Positions 6,175-12,919 are shown, counted from the first letter of the stretch. The stretch: 17,134 nucleotides of DNA from Actinophytocola sp045807065 (GCF_045807065.1 NZ_JBJMIE010000292.1:1-17134); one strand, 5' to 3'. The notes: a model not told the origin generated them from the letters alone. Numbers and translations: made by a program.

Positions 6175-6900
6175 CTAGCGCACCTGATCGGTGGGGCGCA
6201 GCAGGATCTCGTTCACCGCCACGTGATCGGGCTGGCCGACCGCGTACACCACGGCAGCGGCGACGTCCTCGGCGCGCAGCGTACGTATCGAGCCGGCCAT
6301 CTTCTTGGCCATCTCACGGATTGCTTCGTCGCCTATGTGGTCGGCGAGCTCGGTGTCGACCATGCCGGGCTCGATCGTCACCACGCGCACGCCCTGTTCG
6401 GTCACCTCCTGGCGGAGCGACTCGGTGAAGGCGTTCACCCCGAACTTGGTCGCCGCGTAGACACCGCCCATGGCCGACGCGATGCGGCCGGACGTGGACG
6501 AGATCTGCACCACGGTTCCCTTACGCGCCAGCAGGTGCGGCAGCGCGGCGTGGGTGACGTAGAGCGTCCCGAGCAGGTTGGTCCGCACCATCCGGTCCCA
6601 CTCCGCGGTGTCGGCGCCGACGATCGGCCCGCTCAGCATCACACCCGCGTTGTTCACGACGACGTCCAGCCCGCCGAAGTGGCCGACCGCGGTGGCGACC
6701 GCCTCGCGCACGGACTGCTGGTCGGCGACATCCAGCTCCACCGGCAGCACCACGCCGTCGGCGTTCGCGGCCAGTTCCTTGAGCCGGTCGACCCGGCGCG
6801 CGCCGGCGACGACCGTGGCACCGGCCGCCGCCATGGCCCGCGCAGTGGCCGCGCCGATGCCCGACGAAGCCCCCGTGACCAGGGCGATCTTTCCGTGCAA
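6175..6900 (-). CDS. Classical short-chain dehydrogenase/reductase
   Basis: The protein has 241 residues, the normal length for classical SDRs. Cofactor motif TGASSGIG is at 9-16, NNAG at 83-86, and the catalytic tetrad is N108, S135, Y148 and K152 (YAATK). ARR at 34-36 after the second beta strand suggests NADP(H) preference. LDVVVNNAG and TIEPGMVDTEL are typical of the YdfG/serine-dehydrogenase-like clade, acting on small hydroxy or keto compounds; the substrate is not predictable. The start is TTG at 6900, supported by GGAGG five nt upstream. It is divergent from a TetR regulator with 88 nt between the starts; that regulator probably controls it. Confidence 0.93.
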   Translation of the reverse strand: MHGKIALVTGASSGIGAATARAMAAAGATVVAGARRVDRLKELAANADGVVLPVELDVADQQSVREAVATAVGHFGGLDVVVNNAGVMLSGPIVGADTAEWDRMVRTNLLGTLYVTHAALPHLLARKGTVVQISSTSGRIASAMGGVYAATKFGVNAFTESLRQEVTEQGVRVVTIEPGMVDTELADHIGDEAIREMAKKMAGSIRTLRAEDVAAAVVYAVGQPDHVAVNEILLRPTDQVR

Positions 6901-6919
6901 TGCTGCCTCCTCAGTTAAC

Positions 6920-6968
6920 CGGACCGGGTGGTCACTTTTACCGTAGCACGAAACGGACCGGGCGGTCA
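6920..6968. promoter_or_regulatory. Two operator-like repeats between the SDR and TetR genes
   Basis: CGGACCGGGTGGTCA at 6920-6934 and CGGACCGGGCGGTCA at 6954-6968, differing in one base. Each contains the dyad GACC-GGGY-GGTC. Centres are 34 bp apart, close to three helical turns. The second copy lies just before a TAGGAT -10 hexamer (6977-6982) of the TetR gene. TetR binding here, repressing both genes, is inference. Confidence 0.65.
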
Positions 6969-6988
6969 GGTTGCGCTAGGATGGCGGC

Positions 6989-7525
6989 ATGAGAGCCGAC
7001 GCGGTGCGCACCCGCAAGGCGCTGCTGGACGCCGCCGCCGAGATGTTCGCCGTCCAGGGCGCGGACGTCTCAGTGGCCGAGATCGCGGACCGGGCCGGCA
7101 TCGGCAAGGGCACCGTGTTCCGGCATTTCGCGACCAAGGAAGACCTCATCGCGGCGATCGTCGGAGACCTGCTGGACGACCTGACCGCTGCGGCGGCCGG
7201 CCGGCGCGACGCGGCCGATCCCACGGCGGCGCTGAGGGAGTTCATGACCTACGGGGCCGACCGGCTGGCGGGCAACCAGGCGTTGTGCGACGTGGCGAGC
7301 GGCTCGGTACGGCATCCCGACGTGCGGACCGGCGTCACCCGGCTGACGGAGGCCGTCCAGGCACTGGTCGACAAGGCGCACCTACGCCCCGACGTCACCG
7401 GACAGGACGTGGTCCTGCTGATGACCGGCATGCACCAGGCGGCCGCGCCGCTGCGGGACACCGAGCCCGAACCGTGGCGGCGCTATCTGGGAATTCTCTT
7501 CGACGGCCTGCTGAGGCAACACTGA
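6989..7525 (+). CDS. TetR-family transcriptional regulator
   Basis: The protein has 178 residues. The N-terminal DNA-binding domain is typical: RTRKALLDAAAEMFAVQG, then VSVAEIADRAGIGKGTVFRH (28-47) with the recognition helix GKGTVFRHF. Residues 60-178 form the ligand-binding and dimer domain. ATG 6989 is preceded by TAGGAT six nt upstream, which can be read as a -10 box of a leaderless transcript or as an AGGA ribosome-binding site. The divergent SDR gene and the paired operators in the gap point to local autoregulation and SDR control. The inducer is unknown, possibly the SDR substrate. Confidence 0.92.
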   Translation: MRADAVRTRKALLDAAAEMFAVQGADVSVAEIADRAGIGKGTVFRHFATKEDLIAAIVGDLLDDLTAAAAGRRDAADPTAALREFMTYGADRLAGNQALCDVASGSVRHPDVRTGVTRLTEAVQALVDKAHLRPDVTGQDVVLLMTGMHQAAAPLRDTEPEPWRRYLGILFDGLLRQH

Positions 7526-7607
7526 GGGCGTTTCGGCCAGGATGATCCTTGTCCTGGGTAATTGCGCTGCCCGGCGCCGATCCCGCGGGCGAAGGGGGCT
7601 TGACCGT

Positions 7608-7745
7608 GGTGTTCCGACGACGTGCCGGACTGGTAGGCGGACGTCGGAGTGCGCCTTTCTCGATCGGATGATCGCGGCGGTCCGCACCGGTGAGAACCGG
7701 ACGCTCGTGATGTACGGCGCTCCCGGGGTCGGCCGAACGCGCTTC
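7608..7745 (+). pseudogene. Relic of a LuxR/LAL-type regulator N-terminus (Walker A region)
   Basis: The plus strand reads SECAFLDRMIAAVRTGENRT, then LVMYGAPGVGRTRF. This matches the N-terminus of large ATP-binding LuxR regulators (xExxxLDRLLAAVRxG..LVVxGEPGVGKT). The Walker A lysine is replaced by Arg. The preceding LVGGRR block is in another frame (from about 7630), and similarity ends right after the Walker motif. It is a short dead fragment unrelated in position to the intact LuxR gene at 14025. Confidence 0.5.
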
Positions 7746-7843
7746 GGCCGCGAGGGTCACAACGGCGCCTCGACCAGGGGCGGCGCCAACGGGCGCGAGG
7801 CCCGGCGCGAGATCGACTCGCTCCATCAACGCCGCCTTCCAAT

Positions 7844-7878
7844 TCTACATGCCTGTAGTAAGACGGCGCGAATGTAGA
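7844..7878. promoter_or_regulatory. Orphan BlaI-type operator (full site plus half-site)
   Basis: Full dyad TCTACA-TGCC-TGTAGT at 7844-7859 and a half-site TGTAGA at 7873-7878, which sits where a second 16-bp site centred 19 bp away would end. The same 19-bp centre spacing occurs at 11748-11782. No gene starts on either side within reach: the flanking minus-strand gene ends at 7934 and only relics lie to the left. Confidence 0.5.
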
Positions 7879-7933
7879 AGATGGTTGTGCGCGCGTTTCG
7901 TGGTCGCCGGGTACGGGATCGGTCGGCTGACGG

Positions 7934-8818
7934 TCAGTGGCGAGTCGTGACCACGGCGCCGTTGGGTGTCTGTGGCTCGCCCGTTCGGCGGTTGATCGGG
8001 TAGGGCAGTGGTTCGAGCGGTCGGCGGCGCACGCGGACGGTCTCGTAGGCGACCAGGATGACGAGCGTGCCGAGCAAGGCTGTCGAGCCCCAGATGGTGC
8101 CCCAGCCGAGGCCGCCGTCGTCGGTGGGTTTGGTGAGTGCGTCGCCGCCGGCGGCGCCGAGTGGGCGGGTGAGGATGAACGCGAGCCAGAACAGCAGGGT
8201 GGTGCTGATGCTGGTCAGGTAGTGGGCGGCCACGATGGCGGCCATGATCGCGGTGATGACGAGGAAGGCGCCGCGGAAGCCGAGGCCGGTGTCGTCGGAG
8301 AGCCAGTCGCCGCTGGCGGTGCCGAGGGTGTTGGACACGAGGATCGCGGCCCAGTACAGGAGTTCGCCTGTGCGGCTGGCGATGTTCTCCACGTCGTAGG
8401 TCTGTCCGGTGCGCCACCAGACGGCGAAGATGACCGCCAGCAGGCCGGTGAGGATGATCGCGCCCCAGCCGTAGCCGACGCCGTCGGTCGCGCTGCCGTG
8501 GCCGGGGCCGCGGTCGAGGAAGTCAGACAGCTCAGTGCCGACCATGCTGGTGCCGAGCACCACCGCCCAGAACACGGCGGGTCGGTACCGGGGTGAGCCG
8601 AGCTGGATCGCCAGCACGATCAGGAAGTAGCCGAGAAAGATCAGCGCGGTGTCGCCGTAACCGGTTCTGAGGGTGATCCCGAACAGGTCCCCGGCCGTCT
8701 CCCCGAGGGTCACCGCGACGATCTTGACCAGCCAGAACAGCAGCGTGACATGGGGCAGCTTGCGCAGTACACGGCGATCCCGCGGGTCGGTGAGTCGCAC
8801 GTTCGGTGATTCGGCCAC
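7934..8818 (-). CDS. COG4705-type multi-pass membrane protein, internally repeated
   Basis: The protein has 294 residues with about eight hydrophobic segments between 23 and 262. A short motif recurs at the end of alternate segments: GETAGD (39-44), GTELSD (94-99), GTASGD (166-171) and GAAGGD (221-226), giving a four-fold repeat of two-helix units, each with an acidic residue in or near the membrane. This resembles the uncharacterised COG4705 membrane-anchored proteins; function is not established. The start is GTG 8818 with no obvious ribosome-binding site, so the transcript may be leaderless; GTG 8800 is an alternative. It diverges from the DUF1707 gene, and a perfect BlaI-type dyad lies in the shared 162-nt region, making BlaI control likely. 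Acidic repeats could suit ion or small-solute movement, which is speculation. Confidence 0.85.
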   Translation of the reverse strand: MAESPNVRLTDPRDRRVLRKLPHVTLLFWLVKIVAVTLGETAGDLFGITLRTGYGDTALIFLGYFLIVLAIQLGSPRYRPAVFWAVVLGTSMVGTELSDFLDRGPGHGSATDGVGYGWGAIILTGLLAVIFAVWWRTGQTYDVENIASRTGELLYWAAILVSNTLGTASGDWLSDDTGLGFRGAFLVITAIMAAIVAAHYLTSISTTLLFWLAFILTRPLGAAGGDALTKPTDDGGLGWGTIWGSTALLGTLVILVAYETVRVRRRPLEPLPYPINRRTGEPQTPNGAVVTTRH

Positions 8819-8910
8819 GGTTGACGATAGGGGGATGTCGCGACCCTGCGCCGGGCGACGGAGGGAGCACCAGCCTTCCGGGTGACACCTGGCGTTTCAC
8901 GCACGTCGTA

Positions 8911-8926
8911 TCTACATTCGTGTAGA
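8911..8926. promoter_or_regulatory. BlaI-type operator between COG4705 and DUF1707 genes
   Basis: Perfect 16-bp palindrome TCTACA-TTCG-TGTAGA. It is 54 bp before the plus-strand start (8981) and 92 bp before the minus-strand start (8818). It is the best of the dyads in the window and sits next to a TAGGGT -10-like hexamer (about 8930) for the plus gene. Confidence 0.7.
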
Positions 8927-8980
8927 AGTTAGGGTATTCACCTGTCCGAGGGCGGAAGCCCGTGACCACCGAGGACGGCC

Positions 8981-9391
8981 ATGAGCGAGACATCCACTCG
9001 CCCCTCTGTGCGCTGTTCGGACGCCGAACGGGAACGAACCTGCGCGACGCTGCACAAGGCCGCGGGTGAGGGGCGGCTGTCGCTGACCGAGGTCGAGGAA
9101 CGGATCGCGAAGGTCTACGAGGCGCGCTACCGGCACGAGCTGGCCGATCTCGCGGCCGACCTGCCGGTCGAGACCGGGCCGGCCACGGGCTGGCGGGCGG
9201 TCGGGGTGGTCGTCTGGCGGCAGCTGGCTGTGGAGGCTGCGGTCCTGTTGGGCCGGGCCGGCGAACCCCATCCGCGGCGCCGGGTCGTGCTCGCCGCCGT
9301 GCTGGCCGTGGTCTTCGTGTCGATGCTGGTCATGGCGTTCCACGGTGTTGCCGACGACGGTTTCGGTCACCACGGCCTGGGCCACGACTGA
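8981..9391 (+). CDS. DUF1707 domain membrane-anchored protein
   Basis: The protein has 136 residues. The DUF1707 domain fills 9-62: SVRCSDAERERTCATLHKAA, then GRLSLTEVEERIAKVYEARY and ELADLAADLP. This small helical domain is found at the N-terminus of many actinobacterial membrane proteins and has no assigned activity; it resembles SHOCT-like oligomerisation modules. A single membrane segment lies at about 102-121, followed by a short His/Asp-rich tail (DDGFGHHGLGHD). ATG 8981 has GAGGA about seven nt upstream. It diverges from the COG4705 gene over a shared BlaI-type operator and converges on the M56 gene with only 8 nt between stops. The inferred role is accessory envelope-stress protein under BlaI. 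Confidence 0.88.
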   Translation: MSETSTRPSVRCSDAERERTCATLHKAAGEGRLSLTEVEERIAKVYEARYRHELADLAADLPVETGPATGWRAVGVVVWRQLAVEAAVLLGRAGEPHPRRRVVLAAVLAVVFVSMLVMAFHGVADDGFGHHGLGHD

Positions 9392-9399
9392 GCCGATCG

Positions 9400-10371
9400 T
9401 CAGTGTTCGTGCCAGCTTGTGAACGTGTCGTGGTGGTGGCCGTGGTGGAACGGGTTCGCGGCTTGGGCGAGTTCGATGCCGTCGTGTAGGTCGGCGGCGC
9501 TGTCGAGGGCGGTTTGTGCGGAGAGGGCGGTGACGCTGAGGACGACCGTGCTCAGCAGGGTCACCATGCCGTGACCGGCGTTGGCGCCGGTGGGTTCGCC
9601 GAGCAGGGCGGATACGCGGCGGGGGACCGGGCCGCCGGTCGCGGCGAGGGCGAACCCCGGGTGCGGGCGACCGGCGAGCGCGGCTTTGGCGACCGCGTGC
9701 GCGACCACTGTGCGGTCACCGAGGCGGTGGGCGGCGGTTTCGTCGGCCCAGCGTTCGAGGGCGAAGCAGGCGGCCGAGGTGAGTGGGCGCAGCAGCGGGT
9801 TGAGTGTCGCGGACACGGTCAGCGCGATCAGGAACACGTGGTGGCGTGCGGCCAGATGCGCGCGTTCGTGAGCGAGTAGCGCGCAGCGTTCGGGTGGGGT
9901 CAGCGCGGCCAGCTTGCCGCTGGAGATGGCGATGCGTCCGCCTCGGCCGGGTGCGGCGAACGCCACCGGCTCGGCACCGGGCAGGATCACGATCCCGCCG
10001 TCGCGGCTGTGGAGGTCCAACTCGCGTGCCAGCCGCCGCGCCCAGCGCACATACCGGACGGCTGTGCGTGTCAGCAGGACGGCGAGAACGACGAGGAGGG
10101 CGCCGCTGGTGATGGAGACCGGGACGTCGACGCCGTCCTGGTCACGCAGCGCCTGGGTCGACCAGTGCCCGATGTCGGCGACGGCCGGGATCAGCGACAG
10201 TCCCGCGAACGCCAGCAGCATGAGCGCGGCCGTGCTGCCCGCGGCGAGCACGAGACACGCGCCGGTGAGTAGCCAACTCGCCACCCGAGGTGGCAGTCGG
10301 GGCGCGACGAGTTGGGCCATCGGCCACGCCGCCAGCGGCAGCAGCAGCGGCACCAGGAGGTCGACGGTCAC
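9400..10371 (-). CDS. M56-family membrane metallopeptidase (BlaR-like antirepressor without sensor domain)
   Basis: The protein has 323 residues. There are hydrophobic segments at about 4-22, 32-62, 86-105, 178-200 and 262-282. The zinc site is LLAHERAHL with HExxH at H168, E169 and H172; the third ligand is probably E206 in LERWADETAA. BlaR1/MecR1 proteins use this module to cleave the repressor after beta-lactam binding, but they carry a C-terminal penicillin-binding domain that is absent here. The short form resembles mycobacterial Rv1845c. The C-terminus is His-rich (NPFHHGHHHD). The GTG start overlaps the TGA of blaI as GTGA, so the two are translationally coupled. Inferred role: cleave BlaI on an envelope signal of unknown nature. 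Confidence 0.9.
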   Translation of the reverse strand: MTVDLLVPLLLPLAAWPMAQLVAPRLPPRVASWLLTGACLVLAAGSTAALMLLAFAGLSLIPAVADIGHWSTQALRDQDGVDVPVSITSGALLVVLAVLLTRTAVRYVRWARRLARELDLHSRDGGIVILPGAEPVAFAAPGRGGRIAISSGKLAALTPPERCALLAHERAHLAARHHVFLIALTVSATLNPLLRPLTSAACFALERWADETAAHRLGDRTVVAHAVAKAALAGRPHPGFALAATGGPVPRRVSALLGEPTGANAGHGMVTLLSTVVLSVTALSAQTALDSAADLHDGIELAQAANPFHHGHHHDTFTSWHEH

Positions 10372-10757
10372 CGCGAGCCGCCGGTGTCGTGGGTGTCCCT
10401 GCGCAGCAACGCACGCAGGGTCGCCTCGTCCGACTCGGACAGTTGGGTCACGAACCGGGCCAGGACGCTGCCGCGGTCGGGTTCGCTGTCGAGGACCTTG
10501 GTCATCTTGCGTGCGGCCAGACCGGCCTCGTCGTCGACGGCGTGGTAGCGGTAGGAGCGTCCGTGTTTCTCACGGGTGGCGACGCCCTTGTCGTGCAGCC
10601 GGGTGAGGATGGTGACCACGGTGGTGTAGGCGAGGTCATCCTCGAGCCGGGCCTGGACCTCAGTCGGAGACAACGGCACCGCCGCACCCCAGAGCACGGC
10701 CAGCACCTCGGCTTCCAGGGCGCCGGAGGCCCGCCGCGCCGATTCCTTCCTCCGCAT
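10368..10757 (-). CDS. blaI: BlaI/MecI/CopY-family transcriptional repressor
   Basis: The protein has 129 residues, the family length. The N-terminal winged helix reads GALEAEVLAVLWGAAVPLSP, then TEVQARLEDDLAYTTVVTIL (32-51) and a wing with ATREKHGRSYRYHAV (60-74). The C-terminal dimerisation helix pair (80-122) includes VLARFVTQLSESDEATLRAL. The product represses as a dimer and is inactivated by proteolysis. ATG 10757 has no ribosome-binding site; TAGATT six nt upstream suggests a leaderless transcript. A one-mismatch dyad 9 bp before the ATG overlaps that -10, so autorepression is likely. It lies downstream of uppP on the same strand and is coupled to the M56 gene. Confidence 0.93.
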   Translation of the reverse strand: MRRKESARRASGALEAEVLAVLWGAAVPLSPTEVQARLEDDLAYTTVVTILTRLHDKGVATREKHGRSYRYHAVDDEAGLAARKMTKVLDSEPDRGSVLARFVTQLSESDEATLRALLRRDTHDTGGSR

Positions 10758-10765
10758 GCCGTGAA

Positions 10766-10781
10766 TCTACACCGCTGTCGA
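10766..10781. promoter_or_regulatory. BlaI autoregulatory operator
   Basis: TCTACA-CCGC-TGTCGA, one mismatch from the 16-bp dyad consensus. It overlaps the TAGATT -10 hexamer and ends 8 nt before the blaI start. Confidence 0.6.
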
Positions 10782-10786
10782 ATTCA

Positions 10787-10828
10787 GTGCCGTCGTGTCA
10801 GTGCCGTCGTGTCAGTGCTGTCGTGTCA
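10787..10828. repeat. Three tandem 14-bp repeats at the 3' end of uppP
   Basis: Units GTGCCGTCGTGTCA (10787-10800), GTGCCGTCGTGTCA (10801-10814) and GTGCTGTCGTGTCA (10815-10828); only one base differs in the third. The uppP stop codon is the last three bases of the third unit. A fourth, degraded start (ATTCAGTGC) is not a full unit. Confidence 0.9.
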
Positions 10829-11728
10829 CTGGAGGGTGAGCCAAGCCAGCGCGGCCGTCCCGGCCAGCGTGCAGTAGATCGCGAACGGCATCAACGTGCG
10901 GGTGTGGAAGTAGCGGGTGAGGAACCGCACGGCGAGGTAGGCGCTGACGAACGAGGCCACGCTGCCGGCCAGCACCTGGCCGTGGATGCCGGCGCCGAGC
11001 GGGCCGAACAGGTCCGGGACCTTCAGCACCCCGGCCGCCAGGATGACCGGCGTGGCCAGCAGGAAGGAGAACCGGGCGGCATCCTCGTGGGACAGCCCAC
11101 GCAGTAGCCCGGCCACCATGGTCACCCCGGACCGGCTGATCCCGGGCAGCAGCGCGAGCACCTGCGCGCCTCCGATCAGCGCGGCGCGCCCGGCCGGGAG
11201 CCGGGACAGTCGTTGGTCGGCCGCGACGTCCGCGTCCACCGCGGCGCCCGGCGCTGTCTGGACTGTGTTGGTCCGACGTCGCAGGCGTTCGCCCACGTAG
11301 AGCACCACGCCGTTGGCGATCAGGAACGCGGCGGCCGGCACCGGCCTGCCGAGTGTCGTGCGGAACAGGTGCTCCAGCAGCAGACCGCTGACCCCGACCG
11401 GAATGGTCGCGATGACGATCAACCAGGCCAGCCGTTCCGCGGGCGTCCGCACTCGTCGATACCGGACGGAAGTGACGAATCCGCCGATGATCCGGACCCA
11501 GTCCCGACGGAAGAACACCAGCAACGCGGCGGCGGTCGCCACATGCAGCCCGACGATGAACGCCAGGTAGGGCGACTCCGGCGCCGACACGTCGAGATCC
11601 CGCGCCCACCGCCCACCGACGACCGCGGGGACCAGCACGGAATGACCGAGGCTCGACACCGGGAACAGCTCGGTGACGCCCTGGAAGGCGCCCACCACGA
11701 TCGCTTCGAGATAGTCCAGCTGGCTCAC
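10826..11728 (-). CDS. uppP: Undecaprenyl-diphosphatase UppP/BacA
   Basis: This integral membrane enzyme dephosphorylates undecaprenyl pyrophosphate to undecaprenyl phosphate, recycling the lipid carrier of peptidoglycan synthesis; excess confers bacitracin resistance. The protein has 300 residues with about eight membrane segments. The first signature is FQGVTELFPVSSLGHSVL (15-32), containing (E/Q)xxxE as Q16 and E20, and H29. The second is PGISRSGVT (195-203) with catalytic R199. A 40-residue loop with low conservation (150-180) lies between the halves. The start is GTG 11728 with GGAAGGG just upstream. It diverges from a DedA gene over tandem BlaI-type operators, and blaI follows 68 nt downstream. 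Control of a bacA homologue by BlaI is the notable inference. Confidence 0.94.
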   Translation of the reverse strand: MSQLDYLEAIVVGAFQGVTELFPVSSLGHSVLVPAVVGGRWARDLDVSAPESPYLAFIVGLHVATAAALLVFFRRDWVRIIGGFVTSVRYRRVRTPAERLAWLIVIATIPVGVSGLLLEHLFRTTLGRPVPAAAFLIANGVVLYVGERLRRRTNTVQTAPGAAVDADVAADQRLSRLPAGRAALIGGAQVLALLPGISRSGVTMVAGLLRGLSHEDAARFSFLLATPVILAAGVLKVPDLFGPLGAGIHGQVLAGSVASFVSAYLAVRFLTRYFHTRTLMPFAIYCTLAGTAALAWLTLQ

Positions 11729-11747
11729 GGCACCCTTCCGAATTCTT

Positions 11748-11782
11748 TCTACGATACAGTAGAACTACTACGTCAGTGTAGA
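11748..11782. promoter_or_regulatory. Tandem BlaI-type operators between uppP and the DedA gene
   Basis: Site one TCTACG-ATAC-AGTAGA (11748-11763) and site two ACTACG-TCAG-TGTAGA (11767-11782), each two mismatches from the consensus dyad, with centres 19 bp apart. They lie 20 bp from the uppP start and 43 bp from the DedA start and so can serve both divergent promoters. Confidence 0.65.
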
Positions 11783-11824
11783 AGATCGGTGGGTGGCCCC
11801 GGCCGCCAGGAGGTGATGGTCGGC

Positions 11825-12451
11825 ATGAACCCGCTGAGCGCGACGTCCTGGCTGGCCGATCTCGGTGCCGCGGGGGTGTTCCTGGTCCTGTTCGCCGAGA
11901 CCGGCCTGCTGATCGGGTTCTTCCTGCCCGGCGACTCGCTGCTGTTCACCGCCGGGCTGTTCTGCACCACCAGCGCGACCGCCCCCGTGCACCTGTCACT
12001 GTCACTAGTGCTGCCCGCGGCGGCGGCAGGCGCGGTCGCCGGCGCTCAGCTCGGGTTCCTGATCGGCCGCCGGGGCGGGCGACCGCTGCTGGCGCGGACG
12101 CGGAACCCGCACCTGCACCGTGGCGTCGAACGCGCGGAAGAACTGCTCAACCGCTACGGACACGCCAAGGCGATCGTGTTGGCCCGGTTCATCCCCATCC
12201 TCCGGACGGTCCTCAACCCCCTCGCCGGAATTCTGGCGGTACCCGCTCGGAGCTTCACGATCTGGCAGGTCCTCGGTGGTCTCCTGTGGACGGTCGGCGT
12301 CACCCTGGCCGGCTACCTCCTCGGCACCAGCATCCCCGGCATCGACCAGTACCTGCTGCCGATCATCGCTGTGATCGTCGTCGTGTCCCTGCTGCCGATG
12401 CTGCTGGAACTCCGACGCAACCGCGAGCGACACCGGCGAGTCGACAGGTAG
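11825..12451 (+). CDS. DedA-family membrane protein (putative C55-P flippase)
   Basis: The protein has 208 residues with five to six membrane segments. Typical motifs are FAETGLLIGFFLPGDSLLF (23-41) with the acidic E25 and FLPGD, GRRGGRP (81-87), and ARFIPILRTVLNPLAGIL (120-137) with the conserved arginines R121 and R127. Some DedA members (UptA type) return undecaprenyl phosphate across the membrane; others are linked to proton-motive force and polymyxin tolerance. Lying opposite uppP over shared BlaI-type operators supports a carrier-recycling role here. ATG 11825 is preferred because AGGAGGT (11808-11814) sits 10 nt upstream; in-frame GTG 11813 and ATG 11816 overlap or abut that site. Confidence 0.9.
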   Translation: MNPLSATSWLADLGAAGVFLVLFAETGLLIGFFLPGDSLLFTAGLFCTTSATAPVHLSLSLVLPAAAAGAVAGAQLGFLIGRRGGRPLLARTRNPHLHRGVERAEELLNRYGHAKAIVLARFIPILRTVLNPLAGILAVPARSFTIWQVLGGLLWTVGVTLAGYLLGTSIPGIDQYLLPIIAVIVVVSLLPMLLELRRNRERHRRVDR

Positions 12452-12788
12452 CGCGCGCGTCGGCAGGCATTCCGTACCTGAAAGCGTCTGCTATGGCGGA
12501 TCGCTCAACGGAGGACGATCCGGCTCCTCTTGACGGGACTGAGCCAGATATGCCCGTTGGGGCGCCGACTCTCCCGCGCGGCGTAAAGTGCGTGTTCGCG
12601 CGGAGAGGTGGAAGGGGTCTTCTTCGTCGCGCACACGGTGCGGCAAAGAAGGGGAAGGGTGATGGGTGCTGATCTCGCATCGGAGAACGACCCAGGAAAT
12701 CCCCAGAGCAGCGGCGACGCGAACTGCCTGCCTGAATCAAGTTGGAAAATCACAGCCATCGCGTCGGAGCGGCCTTCGGCTTGCGCAA

Positions 12789-12818
12789 TTGATCTAGCCC
12801 GCCGGGGAACTCTATGCT
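12789..12818 (+). promoter_or_regulatory. Sigma-70-like promoter for the methyltransferase leader
   Basis: TTGATC at 12789-12794, 18-nt spacer, TATGCT at 12813-12818. It lies about 140 nt before the methyltransferase start and 38 nt before the first mini-ORF. Confidence 0.5.
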
Positions 12819-12856
12819 TGGTCGCCCATCGCGTTCGTGGACTAGCAAAGGATCTC

Positions 12857-12919
12857 ATGGCAGCGGACTCTTTACCCGAGCGGAGGCGGCCAGTGCGCGC
12901 GAGCGGAGACGGCTCATGA
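12857..12919 (+). CDS. Mini-ORF 1 (20 aa), possible leader peptide with TTA codon
   Basis: ATG at 12857 with AAAGGA five nt upstream, encoding MAADSLPERRRPVRASGDGS. Codon 6 is TTA, rare in high-GC actinomycetes and, in Streptomyces, dependent on the bldA tRNA. The TGA overlaps the ATG of mini-ORF 2 as ATGA. The peptide is Arg-rich and matches nothing I know. Whether it is translated is unproven. Confidence 0.3.
   Translation: MAADSLPERRRPVRASGDGS

Larger units (their letters stand above)
7526..7933. other. Gene-free stretch with regulator relic and orphan operator
   Basis: This 408-nt gap between the TetR gene and the COG4705 gene holds no intact gene. A weak 6-bp hairpin CCAGGA/TCCTGG (7537-7557) follows the TetR stop. 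A LuxR/AAA remnant occupies about 7608-7745 and a BlaI-type operator pair lies at 7844-7878. It looks like a scar where a gene has been lost. Confidence 0.5.

Noticed and set aside
10787..10828. Tandem repeats as a possible CRISPR array
   Set aside because: Units are 14 bp and directly adjacent, with no spacers and no cas genes.
11213..11800. Plus-strand extension of the DedA frame upstream to 11213
   Set aside because: It would overlap uppP antisense and cross the BlaI-type operators; the ribosome-binding site and family similarity support the start at 11825.
12661..12919. Possible DUF397 relic (SSGDANCLPE) before the methyltransferase
   Set aside because: Only a few residues resemble the family core and the conserved tryptophan is not in place; not enough to call.
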